64,000 nucleotides of DNA from Mycetocola reblochoni REB411 (lineage in GTDB: Bacteria; Actinomycetota; Actinomycetes; Actinomycetales; Microbacteriaceae). The stretch lies in assembly GCF_900163835.1 (NCBI RefSeq), contig NZ_FUKR01000056.1:33774-97773 (forward strand), read 5' to 3'. Below are positions 18,269 through 26,728 of the stretch, in pieces; positions within the stretch are counted from its first letter, which is position 1, and the number at the start of each line of letters is the position of its first letter. The position numbers were made by a program, and so were the translations under genes. The notes under the pieces were generated by a model. It saw nothing but the letters and a program-made list of their open reading frames with translations, did not search any database and was not told the DNA's origin.

Positions 18269-18390
18269 GGACGTCGCCGAGCGGGTGCTTCTCGCGGCGC
18301 GTCGACCGGCCCGTGCGGATCCCTGGGGGGGGACCGGGTTCCGCACACACAGTGTGGGTGGCTCAACGTGGGGGCGTTGGGCCACCCGCA
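18269..18390 (+). ncRNA. Candidate small structured RNA (possible 6C-like on the opposite strand)
   Basis: The 325-bp gap 18172-18496 has no credible gene but has two stable hairpins after a good promoter. Stem A is GTGCGGA/TCCGCAC (18313-18319, 18340-18346) with an inner CCC/GGG and a run of eight G in the loop. Stem B pairs 18356-18368 with 18375-18387 (13 bp) with loop TGGGGG. One pair of stem B is G-U on the plus strand but C-A on the minus strand, which, with the promoter, favours the plus strand. Read on the minus strand the loops become C-runs (five and eight C), reminiscent of the actinobacterial 6C RNA. The strand is therefore uncertain. Confidence 0.5.
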
Positions 18391-18496
18391 ACCTCCGTGT
18401 CTCCGCGGTCACCGTTTCCCTCGCCCGGCGACTCCTGCGGTCCGCGTCCGCGCGCGCCGTGCCCGGCGGCTGCTGTGCTCACGCCTGCCCGGATGC

Positions 18497-19009
18497 TCAG
18501 ATCCGCGTCGCGCTCGCCGCGAGCCGGGACAGCAGCTCGGTCAGGCGGGTGACGTCGGCGGCGCTCCAGTTGCCCATCTCGGTGCGCAGCCGGGCCGACT
18601 CGGCGCTCCTGGCCTCGTCGAGCATGGCGCGCCCGCGCGCGCTCGCGCTGAAGACGGCACCCCTGCCGTCCGAGGGGTTCGGGTGGCGTTCGATGAGGCC
18701 CGCCTCCACCAGTGTCTTCGCCGACCGGGACACCACGCTGCGGTCCAGGCTGAGCAGCTCCGCGAGGCTGCCCGCGCTGATCGGCTCGAGGCGCGCGATC
18801 TGCGTGAACAGGGTGAACGTGCCCCGCTGCATGTCGGGGGCGATTCGTTCGGCCCTGGCGTGGATGGTGCGCTTGGCCTCCGTCACGATGCCGAGCAGCG
18901 CGCTCTCCAGCGCGGTGATCTGCTCGGGGCTGGGGGCGGAGCTGGGACCGGGGCCGGCACCGTCCGGCAGGGGGGCGGGCCCCCTGCCGGAGGCGCCGGC
19001 GGCGGTCAT
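18497..19009 (-). CDS. MarR-family regulator
   Basis: 170 residues. The winged helix is visible: QRGTFTLFTQIARLEPIS, AGSLAELLSLDRSVVSRSA and LIERHPNPSDGRGAVFSASA (the wing with DGR). The N-terminal ~25 residues are Pro/Gly-rich. ATG at 19009 overlaps the TGA of the efflux gene by 4 bp, so it is translated from the efflux mRNA. It probably represses the shared promoter at 20.82 kb through the two TTGA-N6-TCAA sites. Confidence 0.88.
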   Translation of the reverse strand: MTAAGASGRGPAPLPDGAGPGPSSAPSPEQITALESALLGIVTEAKRTIHARAERIAPDMQRGTFTLFTQIARLEPISAGSLAELLSLDRSVVSRSAKTLVEAGLIERHPNPSDGRGAVFSASARGRAMLDEARSAESARLRTEMGNWSAADVTRLTELLSRLAASATRI

Positions 19010-20754
19010 CGCCCGCTCTCCCGCCCCGGCTCTGCCTCGCCGGCCGGTGCCGCGTGCCGCGCGCCGGGGGCTCGTTCCGCGCCGCCGTCGATCCGGGATG
19101 CCCCGTCCTCGGGGGAGAGGTCGTCCGCGACGACGGCGATCGAGCCGGTCGGGGTGACGCCGGCCGTGGCGATGGCGGCGTCGGCGACCTCGTCCCTCCG
19201 GTCCTGCGCCGTCTGGGTGCTGAGTGAGACGTTGGGCAGGAACACGATGGCGATGAGCGACACCAGTGCGAGCGGCGCGGCGGTGAGGAAGATCGAGGCG
19301 ATGCCGTCCCCGTATGCCGACTCGATGATCTGCCTGACGCCGTCCGGCAGGCTGGACACCGCGGGGATGGTCCCGGAGGCGAGCGAGGCGGCGACCTTCT
19401 GGCCCTCCGCGCCGAGGGCGGCGAGGGCCTGCTGCAGCGCGGCCTGCTGCGCCGTCATCGACGCCGTGACCCGCTCGGCCAGCAGCGCGCCGAGCACCGC
19501 GACGCCCGCCGCGCCGCCGAGGCTGCGGAAGAAGGCGACGGAGGAGCTGGCGACGCCGAGCTGCTGCGGGTGCACGGTGTTCTGCACGACGAGCACCAGG
19601 TTCTGCATGACCATTCCGACGCCGGAGCCGAGGATGAGCATGAACAGTGCCACCTGCACGTAGGAGGTGTCGTAGTGGATGGTCCCCATCAGGGCGAGCC
19701 CCGCTGTCAGCAGGACCGCGCCGATCACCATGTAGCGCTTCCACGCGCCGTAGCGGGTGATGAGCGCGCCGACGATGGTGGAGGACAGCAGCAGTCCGAC
19801 GATCATAGGCAGGGTGAGCAGGCCGGACTCGGTCGGTGTGGCGCCCCTGGCCAGCTGCATGTACTGGCCGAGGAACACGCTGGTGCCGAACATCGCGACG
19901 CCGACGGCGAGGCTGGCGATGACCGAAAGGGTGAAGGTGCGGTTGCGGAACAGGGTGAGCGGGATGATCGGGTCCGCGGCCCTGAACTCGACGACGATCG
20001 CCGCGGTCAGCAGCAGGACGCCGCCGCCGACCATCCAGAGGGTCGTCGTGCTCGCCCACTCGAACTGGCTGCCGGCCAGGCTCACCCAGATGAGCAGCAG
20101 CGAGACCGCGCCGGCGATGAGCGCGGCGCCGAGGTAGTCGATGCGGGCGCGCGTCGTGGTGCGGTGGGCGAGGTGCAGGGTGCGCTGGAGCAGGATGATC
20201 GCGACGACGGCGATCGGCAGGGCAACGAAGAAGTTCCAGCGCCAGCCGAAGCTGTCGGTGATGAGCCCGCCGGCGAGGGGGCCGCCGATGGTGCCGACGG
20301 CCATGACCGCACCGAACAGGCCCATGTACCTGCCGCGCTCGCGCGGGCTGATGATGTCGGCCATGATGATCTGGCTGAGCGCGGTGAGCCCTCCGGCGCC
20401 GAGTCCCTGCACGGTGCGGAACGCGATGAGCGTGGAGGTGTCCTGGCTGAACCCGGCCAGCGCTGAGCCGATGACGAAGATGCCGAGCGCCAGCTGGATG
20501 AGCAGCTTGCGGTCGAAGAGGTCGGCGAGTTTGCCCCAGATCGGGGTCGACACGGTCGTCGCGAGCAGGGTGGAGGTGACCACCCAGGTGAACGCCGTCT
20601 GGTTTCCGCCGAGCTCGGAGATGATCTTCGGCAGCGACGTCGACACGACGGTGCCGGCGAGGATCGAGACGAACATGCCGAGCAGGAGTCCGCTCAGCGA
20701 CTGAAGTACCTGTTTGTGGGTCATCGCGGGCGCGGTGGGCGCGATGGATGTCAT
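19006..20754 (-). CDS. MFS drug exporter, DHA2 (EmrB/QacA) family
   Basis: 582 residues with about 14 hydrophobic spans, the DHA2 layout. Motif A-like GKLADLFDRKLL follows the second span; FRTVQGLGAGGL and ERGRYMGLFGAVMAVGTIGG (motif C region) follow. The C-terminal ~70 residues are hydrophilic. Probably proton-driven multidrug efflux in the cytoplasmic membrane. Encoded with a MarR repressor, a common self-regulated resistance unit. Confidence 0.9.
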   Translation of the reverse strand: MTSIAPTAPAMTHKQVLQSLSGLLLGMFVSILAGTVVSTSLPKIISELGGNQTAFTWVVTSTLLATTVSTPIWGKLADLFDRKLLIQLALGIFVIGSALAGFSQDTSTLIAFRTVQGLGAGGLTALSQIIMADIISPRERGRYMGLFGAVMAVGTIGGPLAGGLITDSFGWRWNFFVALPIAVVAIILLQRTLHLAHRTTTRARIDYLGAALIAGAVSLLLIWVSLAGSQFEWASTTTLWMVGGGVLLLTAAIVVEFRAADPIIPLTLFRNRTFTLSVIASLAVGVAMFGTSVFLGQYMQLARGATPTESGLLTLPMIVGLLLSSTIVGALITRYGAWKRYMVIGAVLLTAGLALMGTIHYDTSYVQVALFMLILGSGVGMVMQNLVLVVQNTVHPQQLGVASSSVAFFRSLGGAAGVAVLGALLAERVTASMTAQQAALQQALAALGAEGQKVAASLASGTIPAVSSLPDGVRQIIESAYGDGIASIFLTAAPLALVSLIAIVFLPNVSLSTQTAQDRRDEVADAAIATAGVTPTGSIAVVADDLSPEDGASRIDGGAERAPGARHAAPAGEAEPGRESGR

Positions 20755-20808
20755 GGACTCTCCTTGTGGGGCTGGCTCATCCTGAGCTCGTCGTCGCGCC
20801 CGGATCTA

Positions 20809-20824
20809 GTTGATGAATGTCAAC
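20809..20824. promoter_or_regulatory. MarR operator 1
   Basis: GTTGATGAATGTCAAC: perfect GTTGA/TCAAC arms 6 bp apart, just downstream of the -10 of the efflux promoter. Confidence 0.65.
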
Positions 20825-20851
20825 CATATGCCGATGATTGACTTTTATCAA
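20823..20851 (-). promoter_or_regulatory. Promoter of the DHA2/marR operon
   Basis: On the minus strand TTGATA (20851-20846) and TATGGT (20828-20823) are 17 bp apart. Operator 2 overlaps the -35 and operator 1 begins at the -10, an arrangement that would block RNA polymerase. Confidence 0.65.
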
Positions 20852-20852
20852 C
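20837..20852. promoter_or_regulatory. MarR operator 2
   Basis: ATTGACTTTTATCAAC matches operator 1 in its TTGA-N6-TCAAC core and covers the -35 region. Confidence 0.6.
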
Positions 20853-20904
20853 CACCTCGCTGCTGCGCGTCCCCCGGCCCGCGCAGCCGGGGGAGCGGTC
20901 CGGC

Positions 20905-22008
20905 TCAGTGCCAGCTGGACCAGTCGCGTTTGGGGATCAGGCAGTGCACCCCGACGACCCCGTCGACCACCTGCGACACCTCGAAGTCGCCCGCGGCCGA
21001 CAGATAGGCCAGCGCGGACTGGGGAGGCAGCTCGAAGCGCTCCGACAGAAAGCGGATCGCCTCCCGCACCGCCCGGCGCATCGCCTCGTCCAGGCTCGCC
21101 GCCATTCCGGTGGGGATCCAGTGCTCCGTCGTCTCCGCCAGCGGGGTGGTCAGGGCCCCGAACAGCCCCGTGCTCTCGTCGGCGGGGATGACGGTGAGCG
21201 TGAGGGTGGCGCGCAGCGACGCCTCCAAAGCGGTCAGCGCCACCTCGCCGTTGCCCTGCGCGAAGTGAGGGTCGCCCGCGTAGAAGAGTGCGCCATCGGC
21301 CCTGATCGGGAGGTACAGCGTGCTACCGGCGACGAGATGCTTGATGTCGATGTTCCCCCCGTGCGGCCCCGGGGGAACGGAGTGCACCGGGGCGTCGTCC
21401 TGGCCTGCGACGCCCATGAGCCCGAGGAACGGTGCCAGCTGGAACGACGCGGTCCTGCCTGCGCCGACGCTGAACCGGCCCCGCGCTCCGTCCCCAGAGT
21501 CCTCCACCCAGCAGAAGTGCGAGACACCCCCGCCCGGAAGCAGGTCCGGCGTCCACGGGTGCCTGTCGTCGAGCGGGTACTCGCCGGGGAGCGCGCCGAA
21601 GCCGTGCCGGTTGCTGATGAAGCCGTACGGCACGCGACGGTCGAGCGCGCGCACGTCGACCCGCAGGACGTCGCCCGGCCGCGCCCCGGTGACCGCGATC
21701 GGGCCGGTGACCACGTGCGGGCCGTCCTCGTCGCCGTTGGGGACCTCGCTCGCGGCGAGCTCCACCGCGTCCTCCAGGACGTCGCGGACGCCGTGTGTCC
21801 CGAGGAACGTCCGCGGGTCCCTCCCCTGATCGGCCAGGATCCCCTCGTGGGAGAGCGTGTCGAGGGTCACGGACTCCCCGGAGCCGATGGTCATGACCGG
21901 TGTGCTCGCCGCCGTCGGCAGCCAGCCCCAGCCGACCTCGTCCGGACGGCACGGCAGGTAGTTGTCCGCCCGGATCGGGCCACGTCCGGGGTCCAGGATC
22001 GCGCTCAT
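20905..22008 (-). CDS. Acetamidase/formamidase-family protein
   Basis: 367 residues resembling FmdA/AmdA. Recognisable segments are GPIAVTGARPGDVLRVDV, VHSVPPGPHGGNIDIKHL and PIRADGALFYAGDPHFAQGN (Asp/His metal or active-site region), then EVALTALEASLRATLTL. These enzymes hydrolyse small amides such as formamide or acetamide to ammonia and an acid. ATG at 22008 overlaps the RidA stop (ATGA). The cluster suggests release of ammonia from an imported nitrogen compound; inferred. Confidence 0.85.
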   Translation of the reverse strand: MSAILDPGRGPIRADNYLPCRPDEVGWGWLPTAASTPVMTIGSGESVTLDTLSHEGILADQGRDPRTFLGTHGVRDVLEDAVELAASEVPNGDEDGPHVVTGPIAVTGARPGDVLRVDVRALDRRVPYGFISNRHGFGALPGEYPLDDRHPWTPDLLPGGGVSHFCWVEDSGDGARGRFSVGAGRTASFQLAPFLGLMGVAGQDDAPVHSVPPGPHGGNIDIKHLVAGSTLYLPIRADGALFYAGDPHFAQGNGEVALTALEASLRATLTLTVIPADESTGLFGALTTPLAETTEHWIPTGMAASLDEAMRRAVREAIRFLSERFELPPQSALAYLSAAGDFEVSQVVDGVVGVHCLIPKRDWSSWH

Positions 22009-22454
22009 CGTTCGCCCCCGTCGACCAGACCGACGATGAGGTCGATCTCCACCCGTGCGCCGACCGCCAGGCCGCGGACGCCGACGCAGGTCCGTGCCGG
22101 CCGCGGCTCGGCGAACCACCGACGATAGACCGTGTTGACGGCGTCGAAGTCATCGAAGTCCTCCAGGTACACCCGCACCATGAGCGCATCGTCGAGCCCC
22201 GCGCCGCAGGGGGCGAGGACGGCGGTGAGGTTGCGCAGGACCTGCTCCGTCTGCTCGGCGACGCCGCCTGCGACGACCTCGCCCGTGTCGGGCAGCGTGG
22301 GCATCTGCCCGGTCACAAACAGCAGGTCGCCCCAGCGCACCGCGTGGGAGAACGGCCCCACCCGGGCCGGGACGTCGGGGTGTCCCGTCAGGTCGAGCGC
22401 GGTCCTCGTCGTAATGCCCGCATCCGGTGCGGTCGTCGTGGCGTTCGTGGTCAT
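22005..22454 (-). CDS. RidA-family (YjgF/UK114) protein
   Basis: 149 residues. The core runs from PARVGPFSHAVRWGDLLFVTGQMP to PARTCVGVRGLAVGARVEIDLIV, with the conserved Arg in ARTCVGV that binds the carboxylate of enamine/imine substrates. RidA proteins deaminate reactive imines or act as dedicated deaminases. I chose the ATG at 22454 because GAGGACC precedes it; a GTG at 22505 overlapping the ABC stop would add 17 Thr-rich residues. Lies between the ABC transporter and the amidase. Confidence 0.86.
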   Translation of the reverse strand: MTTNATTTAPDAGITTRTALDLTGHPDVPARVGPFSHAVRWGDLLFVTGQMPTLPDTGEVVAGGVAEQTEQVLRNLTAVLAPCGAGLDDALMVRVYLEDFDDFDAVNTVYRRWFAEPRPARTCVGVRGLAVGARVEIDLIVGLVDGGER

Positions 22455-22501
22455 GGTCCTCGTTCCTGTCGTCGTTGTCGTCGTCTGCCGCATGCGCGCA
22501 C

Positions 22502-24100
22502 TCACACCTCGGCCGCGTTCATCGCGGTCATGAACGTCACCGCCTGCGGGGTGCTCGGATCGCCGATCACGCGCTCGGCCGGTCCAGTCTCGACCACGCG
22601 GCCCCCGGCCATGAACACGGCCGTGTCGGCGACCTGGCGCGCGAAGCGCAGCTGATGCGTGGCCAGCACCATGGTCAGTCCCTCGTCCCTGGCGAGGGAG
22701 GTGATCACCCTGAGCACCTCCGCGACCAACTCCGGATCCAGTGCGCTGGTTGGTTCGTCGAGGAGCAGCAGCCGCGGTCGGGCGGCGATGGCGCGTGCGA
22801 TGGCGACGCGCTGCTGCTGGCCGCCCGACAGGCTCGCCGGGGCCGCGTCCGCGTACTCGCCCAGCCCGACCCTGCCCAACAGCTCGTGAGCGCGGGCGGC
22901 AGCGGCGTCCGCGGCCCAGCCGTGCACCCAGCGCAGCGGTCCCGCGACGTTCTCGGCAACGCTGAGATGGCTAAATAGCGCGAAGTTCTGGAACACCATC
23001 GAGACCCCCGCGTCGACGCGCTCGGCGGCCAGTCGCGACTCCGAGTGCCGGCGCCCGGTCGCTCCGATCCCCAGCTCGGCGCCGTTCACGGTGACGGTGC
23101 CGGAGTCGCGTGTCTCGAGCTGGTCGATGATGCGCAGCAGGGTGGACTTGCCCGACCCGCTCGGGCCGAGCAGGGCGACGACCTCGCCCGGTTGTGCCGC
23201 GAGGTCGACGCCGTCCAACACCGTGCGCTCGCCGTAGCGTTTGACGATCCCCGTCAGCGCCAGCGCTGCGCCGCGTGCCTCTGGCCGTCCGTCCTCAGCG
23301 GGCGCACCGCCGCGCATCTCGACGACTTCGACCGGTCCGGCGAGCTCTGGCGGCGTCCCGGGCCCCCGTCCTAGCCCCGCGGTGCTCGCGGCGGTCGTCT
23401 CCGCTCGCCCTCGCTTGCGCCGGGCTAGAGGACGCGAGCGCACGCCCGCGATGCGGACCGAGCGGCGTTCCACGAGCAGCTGCACCCCGGTGATCGCCCC
23501 GGTCAGGAGGAGGTAGAGCACGGCGGTGGCGACGTAGATCTCGAAGTAGTCGAAGGTCGAGCTCGCCAGTTGCTGGGTGCGCAGGGTGAGCTCGGGGACC
23601 GCGATGATCGACGCGAGTGCCGAGTTCTTCATCGTCGCCACTGCCTCGTTGCCGAGGGCGGGAACCATCTGGCGGAACGCCTGCGGCGCGGTGACCCGGC
23701 GCATGAGCGCGCCCGGACCGAGCCCGAGCGCCCGCCCCGCCGTGGTCTGCGCCTGGTCGACCCCTCGGATGCCCGAGCGGAAGATCTCGGAGAAAAAGGT
23801 CGCCTCGTTCAGTGCCAGCGCGAGCGAACCGGCCACGATCGGCGTGAGGACCACGCCGGCGTGCGGCAGCACGGTGAAGGTGAAGACCAGCTGCAGGATG
23901 AGCGGGGTGCCGCGGTACAGCGTGGTGTAGCAGCGCGCGATGACGGTCAGTGTTCGGAACCGGGTGAGCTGCATCGCCGCGAGTACCGCGCCGAGCGCCA
24001 TACCGCCGAGGAACCCGAAGGCGGTGAGCTGGAGGGTCACCAGGAGCCCCTCGACGAGGTAGGGGAGCGTCAGGTAGTGCAGGAAGCCGGTGATGTCCAT
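22502..24100 (-). CDS. Fused amino-acid ABC permease-ATPase
   Basis: 532 residues joining two normally separate subunits. Residues ~1-225 are a HisM/GlnP-type permease with ~5 spans ([36 protein letters not shown], the EAA loop [15 protein letters not shown]). A charged linker leads to an ATPase with Walker A GPSGSGKS near 310, [23 protein letters not shown] and ATHQLRF. Fusion fixes a 1:1 ratio of channel and motor in the polar amino-acid uptake family. ATG at 24100 follows the binding-protein gene by 11 bp; an upstream in-frame start is within that gene. Confidence 0.9.
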   Translation of the reverse strand: MDITGFLHYLTLPYLVEGLLVTLQLTAFGFLGGMALGAVLAAMQLTRFRTLTVIARCYTTLYRGTPLILQLVFTFTVLPHAGVVLTPIVAGSLALALNEATFFSEIFRSGIRGVDQAQTTAGRALGLGPGALMRRVTAPQAFRQMVPALGNEAVATMKNSALASIIAVPELTLRTQQLASSTFDYFEIYVATAVLYLLLTGAITGVQLLVERRSVRIAGVRSRPLARRKRGRAETTAASTAGLGRGPGTPPELAGPVEVVEMRGGAPAEDGRPEARGAALALTGIVKRYGERTVLDGVDLAAQPGEVVALLGPSGSGKSTLLRIIDQLETRDSGTVTVNGAELGIGATGRRHSESRLAAERVDAGVSMVFQNFALFSHLSVAENVAGPLRWVHGWAADAAAARAHELLGRVGLGEYADAAPASLSGGQQQRVAIARAIAARPRLLLLDEPTSALDPELVAEVLRVITSLARDEGLTMVLATHQLRFARQVADTAVFMAGGRVVETGPAERVIGDPSTPQAVTFMTAMNAAEV

Positions 24101-24111
24101 GGCGGTCTGCC

Positions 24112-25026
24112 TCAGCCGACGCTGAGGATGGTCGGCTCGGCGTCCTCGCTTGACTCGAGCTTCCACCGGGCGGCGAGCTCCTGCTGGATCCCCTCCGACT
24201 GGATCTGGGCGATGGCGGCGGCGACGGCATCACGGAAGGCATGCTCGCCCTGCGGGATGCCGATGCCGATCTCGTAGTCGAGCATGACCGTCTCCGCGGA
24301 GTCGAGGTCGTCGGGGTGCTCCGCGATGTAGCGCATCACGGTGTTGATGTCGTTCATGTAGCTGTCCGCCCGTCCCGAGAGGATGGCCTGCACGCAGTCG
24401 GCGCTGGAGTCGAACAGGCTCACGGTCGGCGCGTCCAACCCCGCGGCCTCACAATCGGGGCCGACGGCCTCAACGAGGGGGACCTCCACGTAGCCCTTGT
24501 TCAGCGCCACGGTCGTGCCGCAGAGCGACGTGTCGATACCGGTTAGCTTCTTCGGGTTGCCGGAGGCGACGAGGATGCCGTCGAAGACCTTCGAGTAGCT
24601 GACGAAGTCGACGCCGCCCGCGGCCCGTTCCTCGGTCGCGTAGAGGTTGGAGACGATCCAGTCGGCCTGGCCGCTGGAGACGGTGGGGATTAGCTCGGCG
24701 AATCCGACGGGGACGTAGTCGACGTTGAAGCCGAGGCATGCGCCGATGGCGTTGCCGAGGTCGATGTCGAAGCCCTCGTAGCTGTTCGGGTCGTCGGCGC
24801 TGATGGTCTCGTACCCGGGGGTGTGCGGGTTGAGGGCGTTGGTCTTGGTCTGGCCGACGAGGTCGGGGTTCTCCTCGCGGAGCTGGCTGCAGGTTTCGCC
24901 CGCGGCGAGTTCGGCCCACTCGTCCGTGGGCGATGCGGTCGGGGTCGTGGGGCTGCTGCAGGCGCTGAGCGCGAGGATCAGTGCGGAGCCGGTTGCGGCG
25001 ATGCCGAGGGTGCGTGTGCGCGTCAC
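24112..25026 (-). CDS. Amino-acid-type ABC substrate-binding lipoprotein
   Basis: 304 residues of solute-binding family 3. Signal MTRTRTLGIAATGSALILAL ends in the lipobox ALSACSS. Body motifs: GFDIDLGNAIGACLGFNVDY, QADWIVSNLYATEERA, SRADSYMNDINTV-like region and GIGIPQGEHAFRDAV. Starts at a GTG after GAAGGA. It feeds the fused permease-ATPase. The ligand may be an amino acid or an amide-bearing compound, given the downstream amidase and RidA. Confidence 0.9.
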   Translation of the reverse strand: MTRTRTLGIAATGSALILALSACSSPTTPTASPTDEWAELAAGETCSQLREENPDLVGQTKTNALNPHTPGYETISADDPNSYEGFDIDLGNAIGACLGFNVDYVPVGFAELIPTVSSGQADWIVSNLYATEERAAGGVDFVSYSKVFDGILVASGNPKKLTGIDTSLCGTTVALNKGYVEVPLVEAVGPDCEAAGLDAPTVSLFDSSADCVQAILSGRADSYMNDINTVMRYIAEHPDDLDSAETVMLDYEIGIGIPQGEHAFRDAVAAAIAQIQSEGIQQELAARWKLESSEDAEPTILSVG

Positions 25027-25103
25027 GATGGTGTCCTTCGTTTGGGAGGGGCGGGGCGGGGTGAGCGCGTCCGGTCATGGAGCGGATGGACACGAGTTGG
25101 TCG

Positions 25104-25118
25104 ATTGGTCCGACCAAT
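25104..25118. promoter_or_regulatory. GntR operator 1
   Basis: ATTGGTC-C-GACCAAT is a perfect 15-bp dyad, 78 bp upstream of the binding-protein start. The TGGTC-N-GACCA core is typical of FadR-subfamily GntR proteins. Confidence 0.7.
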
Positions 25119-25222
25119 TGACGTCAGGTTATGCGTGAAGAAAACGTCGTCGTCGTCGTTTCGATGACTTGTAATTGCGTCTTTACACAGGGGAAACACG
25201 CGCCGTCGTTCATGCGGTGTTT

Positions 25223-25233
25223 TGGTCCGACCA
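25223..25233. promoter_or_regulatory. GntR operator 2
   Basis: TGGTC-C-GACCA repeats the core of operator 1, 48 bp upstream of the GntR start and just before a TAGCCT -10-like box at 25250-25255, so it suggests autoregulation. Confidence 0.65.
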
Positions 25234-25281
25234 GAGCGGTCGGCGCTGCTAGCCTGAACGCACACACCGGAAGGAGGTGGC

Positions 25282-26004
25282 ATGACCGCCCTGATCCCCC
25301 CGCTGCCGCGACGCACCGACAAGGAGTCCGTCGCCGTCACGGCCCACCTGGAACGCCTCATCGCGACCGGTGCCGTCGCCCCGGGGGAACGGCTGCCGGC
25401 AGAGCGTGCCCTGGCCGAGCAGCTATCCGTGTCGCGCACCACCCTGCGCGAGGCCATGCACGAGCTGGAGAACAGGCGGCTCATCGAACGGACGAGGGGG
25501 AGGGGCACCCGGGTGCGGGAGCTCGGCGACCGCGAGCGCGACCTCGACGCCCTCGTCGCCGCGGCAGGGCGGCACGACGACGTGGCCGAGCTCCGCTTCG
25601 CGGTGGAACCGCTTCTGGCCCGTCTCGCTGCCCAGCGCGCCACGAGCGCCTCCATCGTCGCGCTCGAGGAGCTCGTCGCCGCCTCAGGGGGGCCGATCAC
25701 CGCGGCCCGTTCGCTCGAGCTGGACACCACCTTCCACCAGACGCTCGCGAGCGCCGCGGGGAACCCCCTGCTCAGCGAGCTGCAACGGCTCGTCGTGGAC
25801 TGGACCACGCCGCTGCGCCGCGACTCCCACGCCCACCGGACCGGAAGGACCATGTCGGCCAGGGGGCATGAGGCGATCCTCGTCGCGGTACGCTCCGGCG
25901 ACCCGGACGCCGCACAGCGGGCGATGGAGCGCCACCTCGTCGAGGTGGGCGAGGCCATCGCCACCGAGCGCGATCGCCGCGCGGGGAACGAGGCCGCTCG
26001 ATGA
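25282..26004 (+). CDS. GntR-family regulator, FadR type
   Basis: 240 residues. The N-terminal winged helix reads RLPAERALAEQLSVSRTTLR then EAMHELENRRLIERTRGRGT. A mostly helical FCD effector domain follows (ELRFAVEPLLARLAAQRA, TFHQTLASAAGNPLLSELQR, HEAILVAVRSGDPDAAQRAM with its His metal ligands). AAGGAGGTGGC precedes the ATG. Divergent from the amino-acid ABC/RidA/amidase operon, with matching operators between them. Confidence 0.9.
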   Translation: MTALIPPLPRRTDKESVAVTAHLERLIATGAVAPGERLPAERALAEQLSVSRTTLREAMHELENRRLIERTRGRGTRVRELGDRERDLDALVAAAGRHDDVAELRFAVEPLLARLAAQRATSASIVALEELVAASGGPITAARSLELDTTFHQTLASAAGNPLLSELQRLVVDWTTPLRRDSHAHRTGRTMSARGHEAILVAVRSGDPDAAQRAMERHLVEVGEAIATERDRRAGNEAAR

Positions 26005-26666
26005 CCCGCCTCCGCCGCGACGTCACCGGCCTGCTGATCCTGACCTTCGCCACCGGACTGCTCGACGCGGTCAGCTACCTCGCTCTTGATCGGGTGTTCA
26101 CCGGGAACATGACCGGCAACGTGCTCTTCGTCGGCTTCGCGCTCACCGGCGTCGACGACATCCCCCTGCTGAACAACCTCGTCGCCCTCGGCGGCTTCGT
26201 GCTCGGCTCGATCGTCAGCGGGCGCATCGTGCCGAGGGGCAGGGCGGACGACCTCGGCGGCCGGGCGCAGGCGACCCTGCTCGGCTGTGCGGCCGTGATC
26301 GGCGCCGTCGCGCTCGTCTGGCTGCTCGTCGGCACCGGCGTCCACGTCGTCGAGCTCGGCATGACCGGCGCGCTTGCCGCGGCGATGGGCGCGCAGGTGT
26401 CCGCCGTGAAGCCGCTGGGCAACAGCGACATCACCACGATCGTCGTGACGAACACGCTCGCCAACCTCGCCAGGGACGGCCGCCTCGCCGGAGGGCGCGG
26501 TCAGGCCTGGGTGCAGCGCGGCGCGGCCGTGCTCAGCATGGGGGCGGGGGCTGCGGCCGGCTCGGTGCTGCTCACGGCGGGCGGAGGACCGCTCGCCGTC
26601 GGGGTCGCCTGCCTGCTCGTCGCCCTCGTCGTCCCGCTGCTGCGCCTGCGCCCCGGCACGGTGTGA
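26001..26666 (+). CDS. YoaK/DUF1275 membrane protein
   Basis: 221 residues, about six hydrophobic segments. The family signature TGLLDAVSYLALDRVFTGNM and TGNVLFVGFAL is intact, as is the second half VKPLGNSDITTIVVTNTLAN. DUF1275 proteins are inner-membrane proteins of unknown role. ATGA overlap with the GntR gene means it is co-translated, so it may serve in the same nitrogen-compound system. Confidence 0.85.
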   Translation: MTRLRRDVTGLLILTFATGLLDAVSYLALDRVFTGNMTGNVLFVGFALTGVDDIPLLNNLVALGGFVLGSIVSGRIVPRGRADDLGGRAQATLLGCAAVIGAVALVWLLVGTGVHVVELGMTGALAAAMGAQVSAVKPLGNSDITTIVVTNTLANLARDGRLAGGRGQAWVQRGAAVLSMGAGAAAGSVLLTAGGGPLAVGVACLLVALVVPLLRLRPGTV

Positions 26667-26728
26667 CCCGGCGAACGCACTAGGCTCGCTCCGGGCCGCG
26701 AGGTGCGCGGCGGAGGGAGGCCCGAGCG

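Noticed and set aside
25145..25162. GTC trinucleotide run in the GntR intergenic region
   Set aside because: Only about five units; too short to be more than chance in GC-rich DNA.
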